From assembly GCA_950295325.1 (NCBI GenBank), contig OX485804.1:11098001-11162000 (forward strand): a DNA stretch of 64,000 nucleotides. Direction: 5' to 3'. A program made the translations under genes and the position numbers. Shown one piece after another: positions 45,621 through 57,994 of the stretch; position 1 is the stretch's first letter, and every line of letters begins with the position of its first letter. The notes below the pieces were generated by a model. The model had not been told where the DNA came from and made no database searches. It saw only the letters and a program-made list of their open reading frames with translations. This stretch comes from Polytrichum commune (taxonomy: Eukaryota > Streptophyta > Polytrichopsida > Polytrichales > Polytrichaceae).

Positions 45621-46268
45621 TTCAACGTAATTGACTGATGTTTGCTATGTGATACTAGTTATCACAAGTTTGACCTCAAAAAAACTACTCGGCTAAGACT
45701 ATTGTCATTTGGTGAGGTGTCATCACATAATTTGCTAACATACTAATTAGTGCCAATTTGAGCACATAACTTGACCAAAATGACACATTTTGTTCCCACA
45801 TAAAGACCTTTCATTAATATTTTCCATCTTTTTTTGGGGGGGGATAGAAGATGCTTCATTACCATATATAACTTCTTGCCAAAACCCATGCCATGTTCAA
45901 TGTATCAACATTACAAACCAAAAGCTTGTATGAAACCTAGGGTCATATATGACACCGAGTGCATTTGAGAGTTAAGATGCCGTAGCCTTAGGTTGTGAGA
46001 TGTCTTGTTCGATACACAGACTCAAATGCTTCTAAGAAGCATGATGTGAATTGATCCCTCTTTAGGTATACCAATTGTGTTCATGATCCTTTGAAGCTAT
46101 TGATGATTTTTTTTTAAACATAAAATTGAATTTTTTTTTAATGACTGCAAAGAGGCTCAAAAGCTTCGAAATTGAGAAGCTTAAGAGGTTGAAAACTCAA
46201 AGATCGAAGAACCTAGAAGGTTGACCACATAAAGAACCCAACAAACCTCTTGAGAGGCGGAGTAACTT

Positions 46269-47047
46269 AGGACTAGTTCACATGGGGCTTCAAGTTCCAA
46301 GTTCCACTCATGTTAGCAAGTCCCAGCACGGAGGCAAAGTCTCAACTTTTGAGCCCTTGTGAAATCCCCAAAGTATGGTTTATATTCACTAAAGTTGGAT
46401 CGTGATTAATTTATGCACAAACAATTCGGAACTTATGTTGCGAATTGGATATGGTTTCCTGCTTCACCCAACTCTCGACACGAGTCCCAACCCTTGCCTC
46501 CAAAAAATGTTGTTGCCATGTAGGCATTCATGTCATACTTGAGACTTAGAACTCGAGACTTTGTGTAAAGTGGTAAGTCCCAACTTCCATGCTGAAACGG
46601 TTGAGATTGACCTCGAGTGACTTGGGACCACGGGTAGATCACTCCATTGTCAAGTTGAACACCATGTGCGACCAAAAAAAATCTTCTTTTGGTAAGTAGC
46701 ACCACCAAAATGGGTCAAAATTTTATCAATGTTTTTTCATGAGTAGATATACACAGTACCTATGACATAGTCAAAAGTGGTAACTAAATTTGATGATTTG
46801 TTTTTTTCATAAAACATACCATTTCTAACTAGAATGACACAGAATTGAACTAAAACAATTACTAAAAAAAAAAGATGACTAAAAATTTCAAAAAAGTACA
46901 AAAGATATTATCAATGGTTATGTATATGTAGAAAAAATATCATAAATTGTAAAATTATATGTGGCATGTAATATAGGGGTAGCAAACTTTGTCCGCACGT
47001 GGTGTCAACTTGACAATGAAGTGACCTCCCCGTGCTTGGGACCTGGC
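46269..47047. mobile_element. MITE family E relative, host of the hAT insertion
   Basis: The left part (TTA|GGACTAGTTCACATGGGG, AAGTTCCACTCATGTTAGC, AAGTCCCAGCA) matches the element at 20034, and GACCTCGAGTGACTTGGGAC matches its right part. The hAT-like element at 46629 interrupts it at CTTGGGAC. The last bases (GGCCCTTTA) are a degraded right end. Confidence 0.55.
46629..47034. mobile_element. hAT-like MITE, copy 1
   Basis: A perfect 8-bp duplication CTTGGGAC (46621-46628 and 47035-47042) flanks 406 bp. The ends CACGGGTAGATCACTCCATT and, reversed, CACGGGGAGGTCACTTCATT extend into a ~45-bp inverted repeat that includes GTCAAGTTGA. An 8-bp duplication with CA...TG ends indicates the hAT superfamily. 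No coding capacity. Confidence 0.88.
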
Positions 47048-47422
47048 CCTTTAATATCATAGAACTCGAGGATTTGATCACATGCAAAACACAACATAAC
47101 CTACCTCTTCACAGTTTGCATGGCATTCTTCAATGCTCTCTATCTATGGTTGGGGAATCTAACCACCCAAACCCGGGCCTCTCCCAGCTTAATATTGCTA
47201 TGTATGCTACAAATCGAAACCATGAAATATTTTGAAATGCTAATGAAAATCCCAAATGTTGAGCTTTGGAGCATTCAAATTTGAATATCTTATTGGATTA
47301 CATTCATAAATTGGTATGCAGTTGTAAACAAGAACACGAGTTTTATAAGTATAAAAGAGTTTGATCATCCAAATTGTTTAGCTAGGTAAACTCTCCAAGT
47401 CAATGTTTACATAAGGTTGACA

Positions 47423-47793
47423 GATAGATTGAAACTCCAACCCCTTTCAAGCAAGGGGCCAGCGTGAATAAAGTGTTTGTTCGTAATGCCAATGACCCGA
47501 TGCCCACTGGACAAGGGGACATTGGGACAAATACTACTCTCCCCTTTCGAGGATGGGCACTATAGTGACACACTATACAAGTTCCTAGCTAGCCACAACA
47601 AGTGCCTTGAAGATACCGGACATGGTATCCCCCCAAAGGGCTTTGAGATACCCATACAACAAGGTCCAAGGACCCCCCACCATAGTTGGGTGGACTAAGG
47701 TGGTGAGCACCACGCTGGCATGGGGAATAGAACCCACAACCTCCTCATTGGGGGTCATGAGCCCTAACCACCAAGCCAAGGCCCGTGGTGCCT
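47423..47793 (-). mobile_element. Full-length tRNA-derived SINE, TATC-tail type
   Basis: A 13-bp duplication CATAAGGTnGACA (47410-47422 and 47794-47806, one mismatch) flanks 371 bp. On the minus strand it starts with the tRNA-like head (A box TGGCTTGGTGG, B box GGTTCTATTCC) and the same body as the SINE at 12134. It then switches to the tail of the copies at 16621 and 40936: GGGCATCGGGTCATTGGC, CACTTTATTCACGCTGGCCC, CCCTTGCTTGAAAGGGG hairpin, ATCTATC end. Confidence 0.9.
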
Positions 47794-47809
47794 CATAAGG
47801 TAGACATAT

Positions 47810-48040
47810 CCAGTGATCGGAGAGGTTTTTGGGCATACTAAGCGGTTGAGATCCTAGTGTTTGCAAGTCCAACCGGTTACATGTTGACATCTTCCGGATT
47901 TCCTTTATTAACTTGGGGTATATTCTATAGATTCCTCTACAACGATCAGTAATTTTCATGCAATTTTGAACTTCAACCGGTTGTTTCTCAAACTCAACCA
48001 GTTCATTTGTAACTAACTACCGGTTCTCCCCGATCATTGG
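47810..48040 (-). repeat. Dispersed repeat family D, copy 2 (inverted)
   Basis: It is the reverse complement of the blocks at 7155 and 63265 (AACCGGTTGTTTCTCAAAC, AACCAGTTCATTTG, CTACCGGTTCTCC), with an added GTTACATGTTGACATCTTCC region that also occurs at 4920 and, inverted, near 63415. Confidence 0.6.
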
Positions 48041-49968
48041 ATGTATCTGATTCCAAACACCAACCTTATTCAAACACCTAGTCTTGAACAAAACAGTTCA
48101 GTATTCTCCTAAAAAGAAGGTTCCCCATTGCTTGGGATAGTCCAAAAAGTCGATGCCCAACACCCACACAACACTAATCACTCGGTGCTCGCCCATATAA
48201 CCACTACGTGAAGATTGTACACGTGCTCTTTGAATACTTGTCGCAAATTAACACTTCTCATCCCAATTTCATTCTTAGGCCTCAAATCTTTTGCCTTAGT
48301 TTTGCGATCAAGTGTGAGCATTGGGGAATTGGGGAGGGTTGTATAGTATTAGGGATGCCCACCACGTGGACTATTTTAGACTAAACCCAAAATGTTTCCA
48401 TTGCAACCAACACCAAAGGGAGTTGTTGAACATGCTCTAATGACATTGGATCCATACAAGATTCATTGATTGTTTGGATTTTCTTTTCTTTTCTTCAAAC
48501 ATTTATTACACAAAAGATGAAAGCAATCCCGATCTAAAAGCAACCATAATATGTTTTGTTTGCCTTAAAACTTCTTGAAACCATGACACATGGATGCATC
48601 AACGTTGTCACTCACTTTCAATACAATGAAATTGAGTTTGGAGTATGAAAACCCAACAGGCTCGTGGGACTAAATGTACATGAGGATGATGTCGAACTGG
48701 CTAATTCCCTCGAGTGGCAGAGCGCGACAGCCTCTGTGAGGTGGAGGCTAATATCAACGGGATGGTCCAATTGAGAAGAAAAACCAAAAGTCGGTGCTCC
48801 TAAGTTCCGGCGATTTTTATGAAGCTATTTGATGAGTTTGACGTGTACTACCATGACTTGTAAGTAGATAAGGCTAAGGTAGAGGGTGCTTAAACCAACA
48901 TTTTAAGCTACTGCACATACATATGGCTATGTGGAACCTGATATTAAAAAAAATCATATTAGCCTTTGGGCTAAACATAGGTATCAAAAAAGAAAAGAAA
49001 AATTCTTAGAGTAATTGATGAATGTTCGAGGTCAAAACTACTAGCTTCCTTGAACCGATCCATAGGCTCTGTGTATGGCAACCTTGCATATGATGAGCAC
49101 CCCCGCCATCATTGCGTAGAACCAACACAACATTTGAAGAGTGGATTTGACCTCAATTATCATGCCTCCTATTGGTGCAACCCGTGTGGAGTGTGCTCAT
49201 GTCATCTAACTCGTGGTAGACAAGCACTTTACCAGGAGGTCTCTTACACCTAACAAACTAGACCCAAACTAACATCAAAGCCCAAGTAGTAATGGTACAC
49301 AAAGCCACACAACTACCTCCATGATCCCACCCAATTCGCTTGCAAAACGACCTCCTTGCATCCCAGGAACCAACCCCCTTGCATCCTGGGAAATGACCCT
49401 TTTGTGCTTTGTGGGCCTACTTCCTTGGCGTTGTGAATAGAATGCCTAGAATAGGCATTGACAAGCCACCCAAAACCCACCTTGAACCAACCCAAGATAG
49501 AGTGGAACCCGTTACCTACCCTACATGAAGGTAGTGAAGGCCGCTATGAGGTGGCACCACTAATAGCACCTAAAACCGTCACTCCGTGGGCCCAGACACT
49601 TCTACACCACCGGGTACAGTTCAAGGCCGTGGAATGTTGACAATTGGGAAGCATTTATAAATGTTAGTTTGAGATGGGGTGTTGGTTTTAGCACCCTCTA
49701 CCTTATGTGTAACTTGGTGAACACAACTTGCCCAAATTCATGCAAATAGGCTGACATCAAAAGTGAAAGCTCGGCTTTAATATAAGGCACCGTGGATGTG
49801 ACTTCCTGAAGAAGTGTTGTTTCTTCCTTCCTTATAAGGTGAGACTTTTGGGTAAAGGCGGTGAGCTTTTCAAGAGACGTAAATACGTGTGTTGGAGTCG
49901 TGGCATCTTTAGTTTTATACTCTTCAGGTACTTAGAGTGAGGACTTCACATTTTTGTGACACTGCTTG
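48041..49968. other. 1.9-kb unassigned stretch
   Basis: A near-duplicate CCTTGCATCC(C/T)GGRAA word pair occurs at 49350-49395. No gene is supported by domain or composition. Confidence 0.4.
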
Positions 49969-50344
49969 GGGCCACTTCACACACGAGCCAAGAGCCGTGA
50001 CCATGAAATTGTGAGAGCCCAAAAGAAAGTGTCCAAAAGCCGTCCCAACACACCTCCAAAATCATGTAGTGTGTTCACGTACCCTCAAGTGTAGTGTGAA
50101 GTCATATGTGACCGGACCCTCAACCAAATGCTATTTTTATGAATTTCTGTTCATGTGGGTCCTCACACATAATACAAATAGAAGAAATCAACGGTTGTGA
50201 GCGTTCGGAGTGCTATGGTCTCCTGGTTTTGTGTTAGGCCTACCTCCAAGAGGTGGGTTTTGGAAATAGTTCAAATGACCATGAAACATGATCCATTCGA
50301 TGCCATGGTCACGGGCACTCAGTCTCGTGTGTGAAGTGGCTCTC
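49969..50344 (+). mobile_element. MITE family A, internally deleted copy
   Basis: The left end GGGCCACTTCACACACGAGC and the interior (GTGACCATGAAATTGTGAG, CACCTCCAAAATCATGTAG, ACCCTCAAGTGTAGTGTGAA) match the copy at 41568. The 169-bp unit region is deleted: GATGCCATG joins directly to GTCACGGGCACTCAGTCTCG. The right end GTGAAGTGGCTCTC is mutated. Confidence 0.75.
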
Positions 50345-52272
50345 ACACTGATTATCCCAATTAGTGTGTGGTGCTAATTCCCATAACATGGGCTATTTTT
50401 CAAGTCTCAAAATTAGTGAGGGCTTCATTTTTAATAGAGTGATACTAAATTTGTTTTTCTCATGCATATTTACTAAACATTAGTGTGTGAACTATGATGC
50501 TCGTAGAGTGATAAAATAAAATGCAAACACACGCTTGTCAATGAATAGTGCTAGGATGAATAGTGCCGATAATTTTGGTAAATTATGTTGCTATGAGGAT
50601 ATTTTCCCTAGGGTTAGATTCTTCATACCCTATATAAGTTGGTGTAAGTTTAAGAAGGGGTGTTATTTGAGGCATTAGCATGCATATTATACATGACGGA
50701 GAGTTATTGTTTTTTCTCTAGTGTGTACATTGAAAAAGGCTACTAAGAATTTTGAAGCAAAGGTAGATGTATAAGAGGGGTCCACGTTCTAGCATGCCGT
50801 TGATACGTATACATTTGTTTTTCTCTACAAATCCCTCTTATATAGAGGGTTCAATTTCATAGTGACCCCATCATGTCATTTAGGTTTCCAATGAAGAGTC
50901 CACCCCCTGGGGAGTTTAAGTGAACAATATTGGGATGAACAATGCTTCCTAGATCTTCTAGTGGCACTAATTTCATAGCATATAGAAATTTAGTATCACC
51001 TTCATCAATTTCCCACACACAATATTAACCTTTCTTCATTAATTGGGCTAATCAATGTAGTAGGGCATGGCTAGGTATTTGTGGTGTCCACGTAAACTCA
51101 TCCATTAAGGATGTGAAAATGTATTGATTTATATTATAGCCCATACATGCCTATTTAAATATGAATGGACTCCGAAAATAACAACATATCCCTCATATTA
51201 GTCTATTGAAGCATAGTTGGAATGAAGCCCTTGACCTTATAGGGGAATTGTTCTTACTAGAGCACCTTCATCCACATTAGATGAGTTTACCATAGACTTC
51301 ACAAATTCCAAGCCGTAGTGTAGATTGATGGCAAGTTAGACGAAAAATATTTCAAAAAAATGAAGACTAGATTTTGTTGGAAATTGTTGGATTGGATGGC
51401 CTAAACAAAAGAAAAAAAATCATTAAAATGCCTAAATTTTAGGAAATTTGGTGCATTGGAAAGCTCAACCCAAATTCATGAATGAATGACAAATAAGTTA
51501 CAATACATGGATTTTTATGTAGGACATGCTACTACCTAAATGAATAAATATACATATAAATATATTTTTTCCTATATTTTCAAAAAAAAATCTCTGGTCC
51601 CTAAGCCTTTTATTCCAAAAATATTGATTTTTGGGCAAAATTTGCCCAACTTGTTATTAACCTACAATGCAAGAACTTCATGTCTAGGTAAGATTGTCTT
51701 TAGTATCAATATGGTTTGTAGGGCTATTGACCCAAATACAAAGAGTTTATGACCAAATATCTATATTTGATTGTTATTATGATTGTGCTACCCACGGGTA
51801 GATTTTTTGACACTATTACCAATGTTTTGTTATTGATACCCATGTATCATCAACACACTAGTCCAACATTGGTCAATACCCAATCCATGCGGCTAAGGCT
51901 TTTTGGTGTCTAAGTAAATTGATCCATTGGGAAGCTAAAAACACATTACATTGTTTTCCAACATGAAAACGACTAGTTCTATATGATTTAACTTTGAAAT
52001 AGCATTAGAAACCCTAAATTAGTATGTTGGGATCCAATTAGAATGAGTCAGCCCTCAACATATAAAAAATTTATTTACATTAGACTCCCTCACCCCGATG
52101 GACGAGTACACATATGCCACAAAACCCCAATCCATTCCATGACTTCTATGAGTTTCTTGTCAAGCATCGAATTGCACAATATCTTGCCTACCCCACCTTC
52201 AATGATGAATGTGGATTTGGAAATGTAAACAAGTTCAGTCCGTTTATATATTATATTGATGAACATTTGTGG
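50345..52272. other. 1.9-kb unassigned AT-rich stretch
   Basis: No gene or element end is supported. Confidence 0.4.
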
Positions 52273-52280
52273 GTTAAGTA

Positions 52281-52813
52281 CATGGGTAGATCACTCTAAG
52301 GCATTTTTGTGCACCATGTGCAGCTGGGTTTTTTTTTGTTTTGGGGCTATTTACTTTCAAGGGTTGAATTAAAGCCTCCCTGTAATTACTTAAATTTCAA
52401 ACATGGCCCATTTGTTTACACCCTTTCATTACTTATATTGTCCAAGTCACTGCAGTTTTTTGTACTCTATATTCCTTTTAAGTAATGACGACGGCGCGTT
52501 CCCTTTTCATCTATTTTTGGATAGACATAATTCCCAATTATCATCCATGCTTGTGAGTCCTAAACCCATTACATACCATACTAAACATACCTTCTAGGAT
52601 CCTTATCTTCAGCCCCTATATTAATTTTACAAAAAAAGAATGGCCCACGTTTTATGTCCATCTAACTTACTTACTTACTTATAATGGGATTGTCTACGTT
52701 TAATGTCCCCTTCATTATTTGGAATTCCTTTATAATTTTTATTTCAAATGATTTTAATCCTCTCTATATTTGCCACACGTCATTTTTAAAATGCACTAAG
52801 TGATCTACCCGTG
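52281..52813. mobile_element. hAT-like MITE, copy 2
   Basis: A perfect 8-bp duplication GTTAAGTA (52273-52280 and 52814-52821) flanks 533 bp. The ends CATGGGTAGATCACTCTAAG and, reversed, CACGGGTAGATCACTTAGTG are inverted repeats, with GCATTTT continuing the match. It shares its end with the element at 46629 (including CACCATGTGC); the interior differs. Confidence 0.87.
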
Positions 52814-53177
52814 GTTAAGTAAGCGGAAAGAAGCCTTTGCTTGATGAGAATTAACATGTGGGAGGTGCACCGATTTGTCCTATTCATGTGCACCCATGTA
52901 ATCATCTTGAACCCACACTAATTTTTAGTGCACGCCCAATTAGTAGTTCAAAATTAATGCGGGTCACATTAGTTGTCATTATGAGGAAATTGATGTGGGT
53001 GAGCATTTTATTTTATGCTATTTTTGTTCTTGTAAGGTGTTGGTTAGAGGTCTCCCTTGAAACATGGACTCAAAAGATGAGTTTTATGGTCTCTAGATTC
53101 ACATTCTCAATTCATGTGATACCTTATCCACAACTAGAAGTGAAAAAATGAAAACATAATGAGTGGTCGGATATTGA

Positions 53178-53514
53178 AACATAACTATACTAAATGGGAT
53201 ATTTAGTGTGTGATACGCTAAATATGAACACATACACTAAATATCAATATCCCTGTGAAAGTAAGTAACATTAAATGTAAACTCAAACACTAAGTATCAA
53301 CTATGCTAATATGTGGAGGTTATATGTTTGAGTTTAGTGTTAGTAATGATATGAAAAAGATGATATAATAACGGAAGTGGCAGTAGGGAAGGTAGCAACA
53401 CATTTCTGTCGAGTACTAATTGTCAAGAAATTGAAAATTAGTGCTGAGCATGGTAGGGTGGTAACAACACTGAATAAAACCAAACACTATATATCCTATT
53501 TAGTGTAATGTTAC
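53178..53514. mobile_element. MITE family C, copy 2
   Basis: The left ACATAACTATACTAAATGGG and right CTATTTAGTGTAATGTTAC correspond to the copy at 13258. The interior shares the AACACTAA and AGTTTAGTGTTA blocks. It is slightly longer and more diverged at its left end. Confidence 0.7.
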
Positions 53515-55245
53515 ACAACATTTTCATGTGTGATGTGTATATTATGAGCCACAACGTAGGGATGCAAAGGGTAAGTCAATCACACTATACATAAGCCCAT
53601 GCCATTTATCATGATCAATGGAGTTTGAAACTAGTGTGGGCCACATGAATAGTTTCCTAGGAAATGGATGTGGGTGACTATCTTGTACTACCGTTGTCCT
53701 TGCACCAATACCTAGTGTGTTGGTTAGAAGTCATCAAAAAGACCTAAAGAAAGACACGGGGTCTTCGGCCCACTTTATTCCACCACGACTAAACAAATGT
53801 TCTAGTATGGCCCACATTGGTTTTTCACCGCCTTTGCGAAAGGATAAATCTATCTCCCTTGAATTTTGACCTCGAGGTTTCATCTTTGGCAAAAGAGAAA
53901 ACCGTTTGAATGTAAGAATGTCCAAGGGAGAACACATGGTGACTCATGGTGAGACATATATACGTCCAAAGATTGTGAGCCCAAAGGCAAGTCGTTGCCT
54001 TGGGGCCAATGCAACACTAATTAGTGTGGGCCCTAAAAACTCTATAGGAACTTGTATTCATTTTGAACTCTCGTCACCTTCGTACTTTTAAAAATTACTT
54101 TGGGCCACACTAATTATTTTAGTAGGAAATTGATGTGGGCGAGTGATTTATTTTGATTTATTCGTACCTTGAATTGCATTGCCGTGGAACTACGTCTAAT
54201 TGGTTGGTAGTCTCCATAGTAACTTATGGGACGACCCAAGGTCTCGGCCCCACATTTTTTTAACCCTCGCTAGATAATTAGAGTGGTTTGCACTTGATCA
54301 CACATTAGTATCCCACTAACATTTAAAGGACAATCCAACCTAAAGAAGTGCATCCACTGTTAAAACCATGACCAATCAACGTTTTGACCCTGCCCCATCC
54401 TAGTCACCCTCCTCCCTTTTGGTAGGCGTCTTAGGAAAGTGTGGGGAAGGGGGGTATCAAAAGAATAAGACACCCTTTTATTTTGTGTGGCTGATGAAAC
54501 AAAAACCAATGTATTATAACACAACATTTTTTTCTTTTCAAACTAGCTCAAAGCCCATCATATTTAGAATCGATATCCTTGATTAGTTTATAGGAACTCA
54601 ATGACAATGGATTAACCACAAACTTGTTGGGAGCAAGGACAAATTTTTAATAGACCTCCTTTTACCATGGTAAGATGGGGTCCTATTTAAAGGAGCAAGA
54701 CATCTAGCCATGGTTAATGTTGTGATGGATTGGATGACATGTCGTGATATGTACACCATGCAAGTGCACATTGTCAGGCTAAAGTTTTATAATGTTATAG
54801 AACGGCAACATTAGGTTGTGGTTTACATTTCCTTCTATTTGAACGCCACGTCCTCCCACGTGGTCAATCTTACTCTAGCACGATCAACTATGACAACAAA
54901 AATGGATACTTTAGTTGTTTCGACTCTTTTAACATTAGATGGGAGGAGTTAAGCACAAATCTAAAGTTTTCACTATACAACCTTTTACTCTCTTTTTAGA
55001 AGTTATCAAGTAAAAGAGGGGCCCATCTCGAAGAGCAAAGACATTTAATCCCGATTAATGACCGTTCCCTTGGATGTGGTTGATTGGATGACATGTCAAG
55101 GTACATTAGGCATGTGCACACTCGTAATGCTAAAGTTCTTCATTCTTGTGGAAAACCAACCTGCCTAAGACCATTGAGAAGATTTCTAGCTCTTTGAACA
55201 ATTTTATAGGGAGACATGTTTTTATTAAACCCCTTTTACCGCCAA
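53515..55245. other. 1.7-kb unassigned stretch
   Basis: Several related sentence-like blocks (GTGGGCCACA, CACTAATTAGTGTGGGCC, GAAATTGATGTGGGCGAG) recur at about 53630, 54015 and 54120, and also near 52980 and 57130-57190. This indicates an older dispersed repeat. No gene is supported. Confidence 0.4.
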
Positions 55246-55248
55246 TAA

Positions 55249-56840
55249 TGCCCCCTCCCCACTTGACATTAGCTAAGCCTAAAAGTGGGTTCTTAAAAAT
55301 GAGCATTCACACCATCGACATTATCTAGTGCCGAGCCTAGTTGGCAAATGATGTGGCATGGCTTAAAAGTGGAGGTTTTAAGCTAAAACTACTGACCCTC
55401 CCATCAGTACCTAGACATGAGCAAGAACGTAGGACCTCTAAAAGTGTTGCCTCCCGCTCTTGTGATTGGTTGCTTTAGTCTTAGCTACGAGGGCACGAGG
55501 AGCTCCACTAACAAAAACCAATGGTAAGTAGTAAGGCATTTGGGGATGGGACAAAAACGGCTACGGTGAACCAACACCTACACTCGTACCTTCGGGGGAT
55601 GAAGGCCTCGCGGATGACACTGAAAACTTCATCCTTCTTTATGGGGAAGCCCGCTTGACTATAAATCCCATATTGAGTGCACTTCGCCTTCAAAGTCTAA
55701 AATCCAATATATATGTGCACTTCCAATTAGTAAATAAGCAATTCATTGGGATTTCATTCCGGAAGTGAAACCATCAATGAAGCACGTAATTGACTTGGAG
55801 GTCAAATAAAATTACAAAATCCTCATTAACATTGAGGTTATAATTTTTTTGACTTACCATTTGAAATTCTCTTTGTCATTCTAAAATGACACTTAAATTT
55901 AGTGTGCTGATGTGGTATGTATATTTTATAATATTTTAGATAATTCTGGCTACTTTCAAGAATATTCATACGCACTTATTCTAATTAAGTGTGATTTAAT
56001 ATAATTATGTCTAATTAATTCTGATTAATCCTAATTAATCCCAAATAAATCAGAAAAGTGTGCTTACCAAATAAAGTAAGACTAATTAATTATAATGTTT
56101 AATTACTGTAATTTAATTCAATTACTTCCAGTAATTAACTGAACCAATTCATTCCAGTAATTCATTTCAGCAATTAAATCAAATTTAATTTAAGTTAATT
56201 AATTAATTCCAGTAGTTTATTTATTTATTTATGAATACTTGTGAAAGTAGGCGGCGTTATTAAAATATTATAAAATATACATACTAAATCAGCACACTAA
56301 ATTTAAGTGTCATTTTAGAATGACAAAGAGAATTTCAAATGGTAAGTCAAAAAAATTATAACCTCAATGTTAATGAGGATTTTGTAATTTTATTTGACCT
56401 CCAAGTTAATTACGTGCTTCATTGATGGTTTCACTAAATCCCAATGAATTGCTTATTTACTAATTGGAAGTGCACATATATATTGGATTTTAGACCTTGA
56501 AGGCGAAGTGCACTCAATATGGGATTTGTAGTCAAGCGGGCTTCCCCATAAAGAAGGATGAAGTTTTCAATGTCATCTGCGAGGCCTTCATCCCCCGAAG
56601 GTACGAGTGTAGGTGCTGGTTCACCCTAGCCGGACAAAAACTATCCAACATTCATTGCTTGGTAGATAAAACCATGAACATGTGTGAAAGCTACTACACT
56701 AAAACCTACTTGGAAATCTCCGGAGCAAGTTCTTGTAGGTGCATTGGGATAGCTGGACGTGTCCGCTATAACCGAGGGAGCTTTACCCGGGTTTTAGGGA
56801 AGTCTTTGGTTATTTGCTAATGTCAAGTGGGGAGGGGGCA
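55249..56840. mobile_element. PIF/Harbinger-like MITE family F, copy 2, split by a foldback element
   Basis: Perfect TAA duplications (55246-55248 and 56841-56843) flank ends TGCCCCCTCCCCACTTGACA and, reversed, TGCCCCCTCCCCACTTGACA, an identical 20-bp pair. Without the insertion at 55559-56631 the element is about 510 bp and matches 32689-33214 along its length. Confidence 0.88.
55559..56631. mobile_element. Foldback (Mutator-like) element with ~400-bp arms and captured coding-like segment
   Basis: The element is 1073 bp. GGACAAAAAC occurs on both sides (55549-55558 and 56632-56641), giving an 8-10-bp target duplication depending on where the TIR starts. The arms begin GGCTACGGTGAACCAACACC and, reversed, GGCTAGGGTGAACCAGCACC, and stay near-identical for about 390 bp, then similar to about 430 bp. 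The loop (~235 bp) is rich in TAATTAA words. Each arm encodes the same peptide-like segment, reading outward from MKAKCTQYGI through FPIKKDEVF to FIPRRYECRCWFT. Long arms and a ~9-bp duplication fit non-autonomous Mutator-like elements, which often carry gene pieces. The source gene was not recognised. Confidence 0.8.
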
Positions 56841-56844
56841 TAAA

Positions 56845-57390
56845 AGCATTTGTCACATACAAATGCACCCTCATCCATCCAACATAAAAAGAGCTCGACC
56901 CCTTATAAATATATGGTTGATTCATCTCAATGACTTTGACTAGACTAACTCGGAGTCTTTGAATCTATTCGTAGCAGCAAATCAATCAAATTAAGAAGAC
57001 TCCATGATTCATGTTATGTTTGGGGCTTTTATGTTGGACGAGTGAGAGGTACACTACACAATCCTATAGTTGTGGGCCATACTAATTTTCGAAAGCCCAC
57101 TCTAAACCTCAAAATCAGAATGATTGTGGGCCACGTTGATTTTCAACCCACGCTATATTTATAGTAGAAAATTAACGTGAGCCACATTAATTATATATAA
57201 TTTTTTTTTGATTTTGAGTGATTATTTATTCTATGCATTTGTTATCCTTAAACAAATATCCAATGTGTTGGTCGAAAGTCTTCATGAAGACTTAGGGGCG
57301 ACCCATGATCTTGGACCCATGTAAATTTCACCTTGACTACTAAATTGGTATGGTCCATGTTCTTTATTTCCAAGCTGATTTTCCACGTGC
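56845..57390. other. Unassigned stretch
   Basis: It contains the GTGGGCCACrTTGATT-type dispersed blocks also seen at 53-54 kb. No gene is supported. Confidence 0.35.
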
Positions 57391-57394
57391 ACTA

Positions 57395-57625
57395 ACATGA
57401 CTAATATACACTAAATGTGATATTTAGTGTCACTTATTATATAATTTACACAATGCTATATCTCTTTACTATCGATGTAATATTTTACCAAGTAAAAAAC
57501 TGTTAATGTGTTATACATAATGTCCAAACCACAGTATTGACGTTCCTTAGCAAAATATGAGATACAACAATAAATTGATATAACATTGCATAATTTGAAA
57601 TAGTAAGTGATATGCAGTATTGTAT
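57395..57625. mobile_element. Small AT-rich TIR element, decayed
   Basis: CACTAAATGTGATATTTAGTGTCACTTA at the left (read in two halves) and TAGTAAGTGATATGCAGTA at the right are inverted relatives. The interior TTACCAAGTAAAAAACTGTTAA resembles 32520-32665. Ends are approximate. Confidence 0.4.
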
Positions 57626-57639
57626 TCTTGTATGCGATA

Positions 57640-57963
57640 ATTTCCTATCGCCCCTTTTTAAGTTACGTCGGTAATAAGAAGGTTGAAGGTTGAGGATGAG
57701 GTCGATCGGATGACATGTCGGGATAGATGCACACATGTGCGCATTGTTCTGCACAAAATTTCGCCGCTGTTGTGGAAGATCGTTTTCCCACGGAAGAAGA
57801 CACAGGTGCGGCAAGGTAATTCTTGGGAGCTCAGGAATCTGCATCTGTTTGGATGACGATGTAGGGTCATCTGTGTGAAATTATCTTGTGGGGTTTGCAG
57901 CAGCGGTAACAACAATGGCGATGGGTTTGATAGCTTTGCCGCAGGTAGGGGACAGAGGAGGGT

Positions 57964-57994
<31 letters not shown>

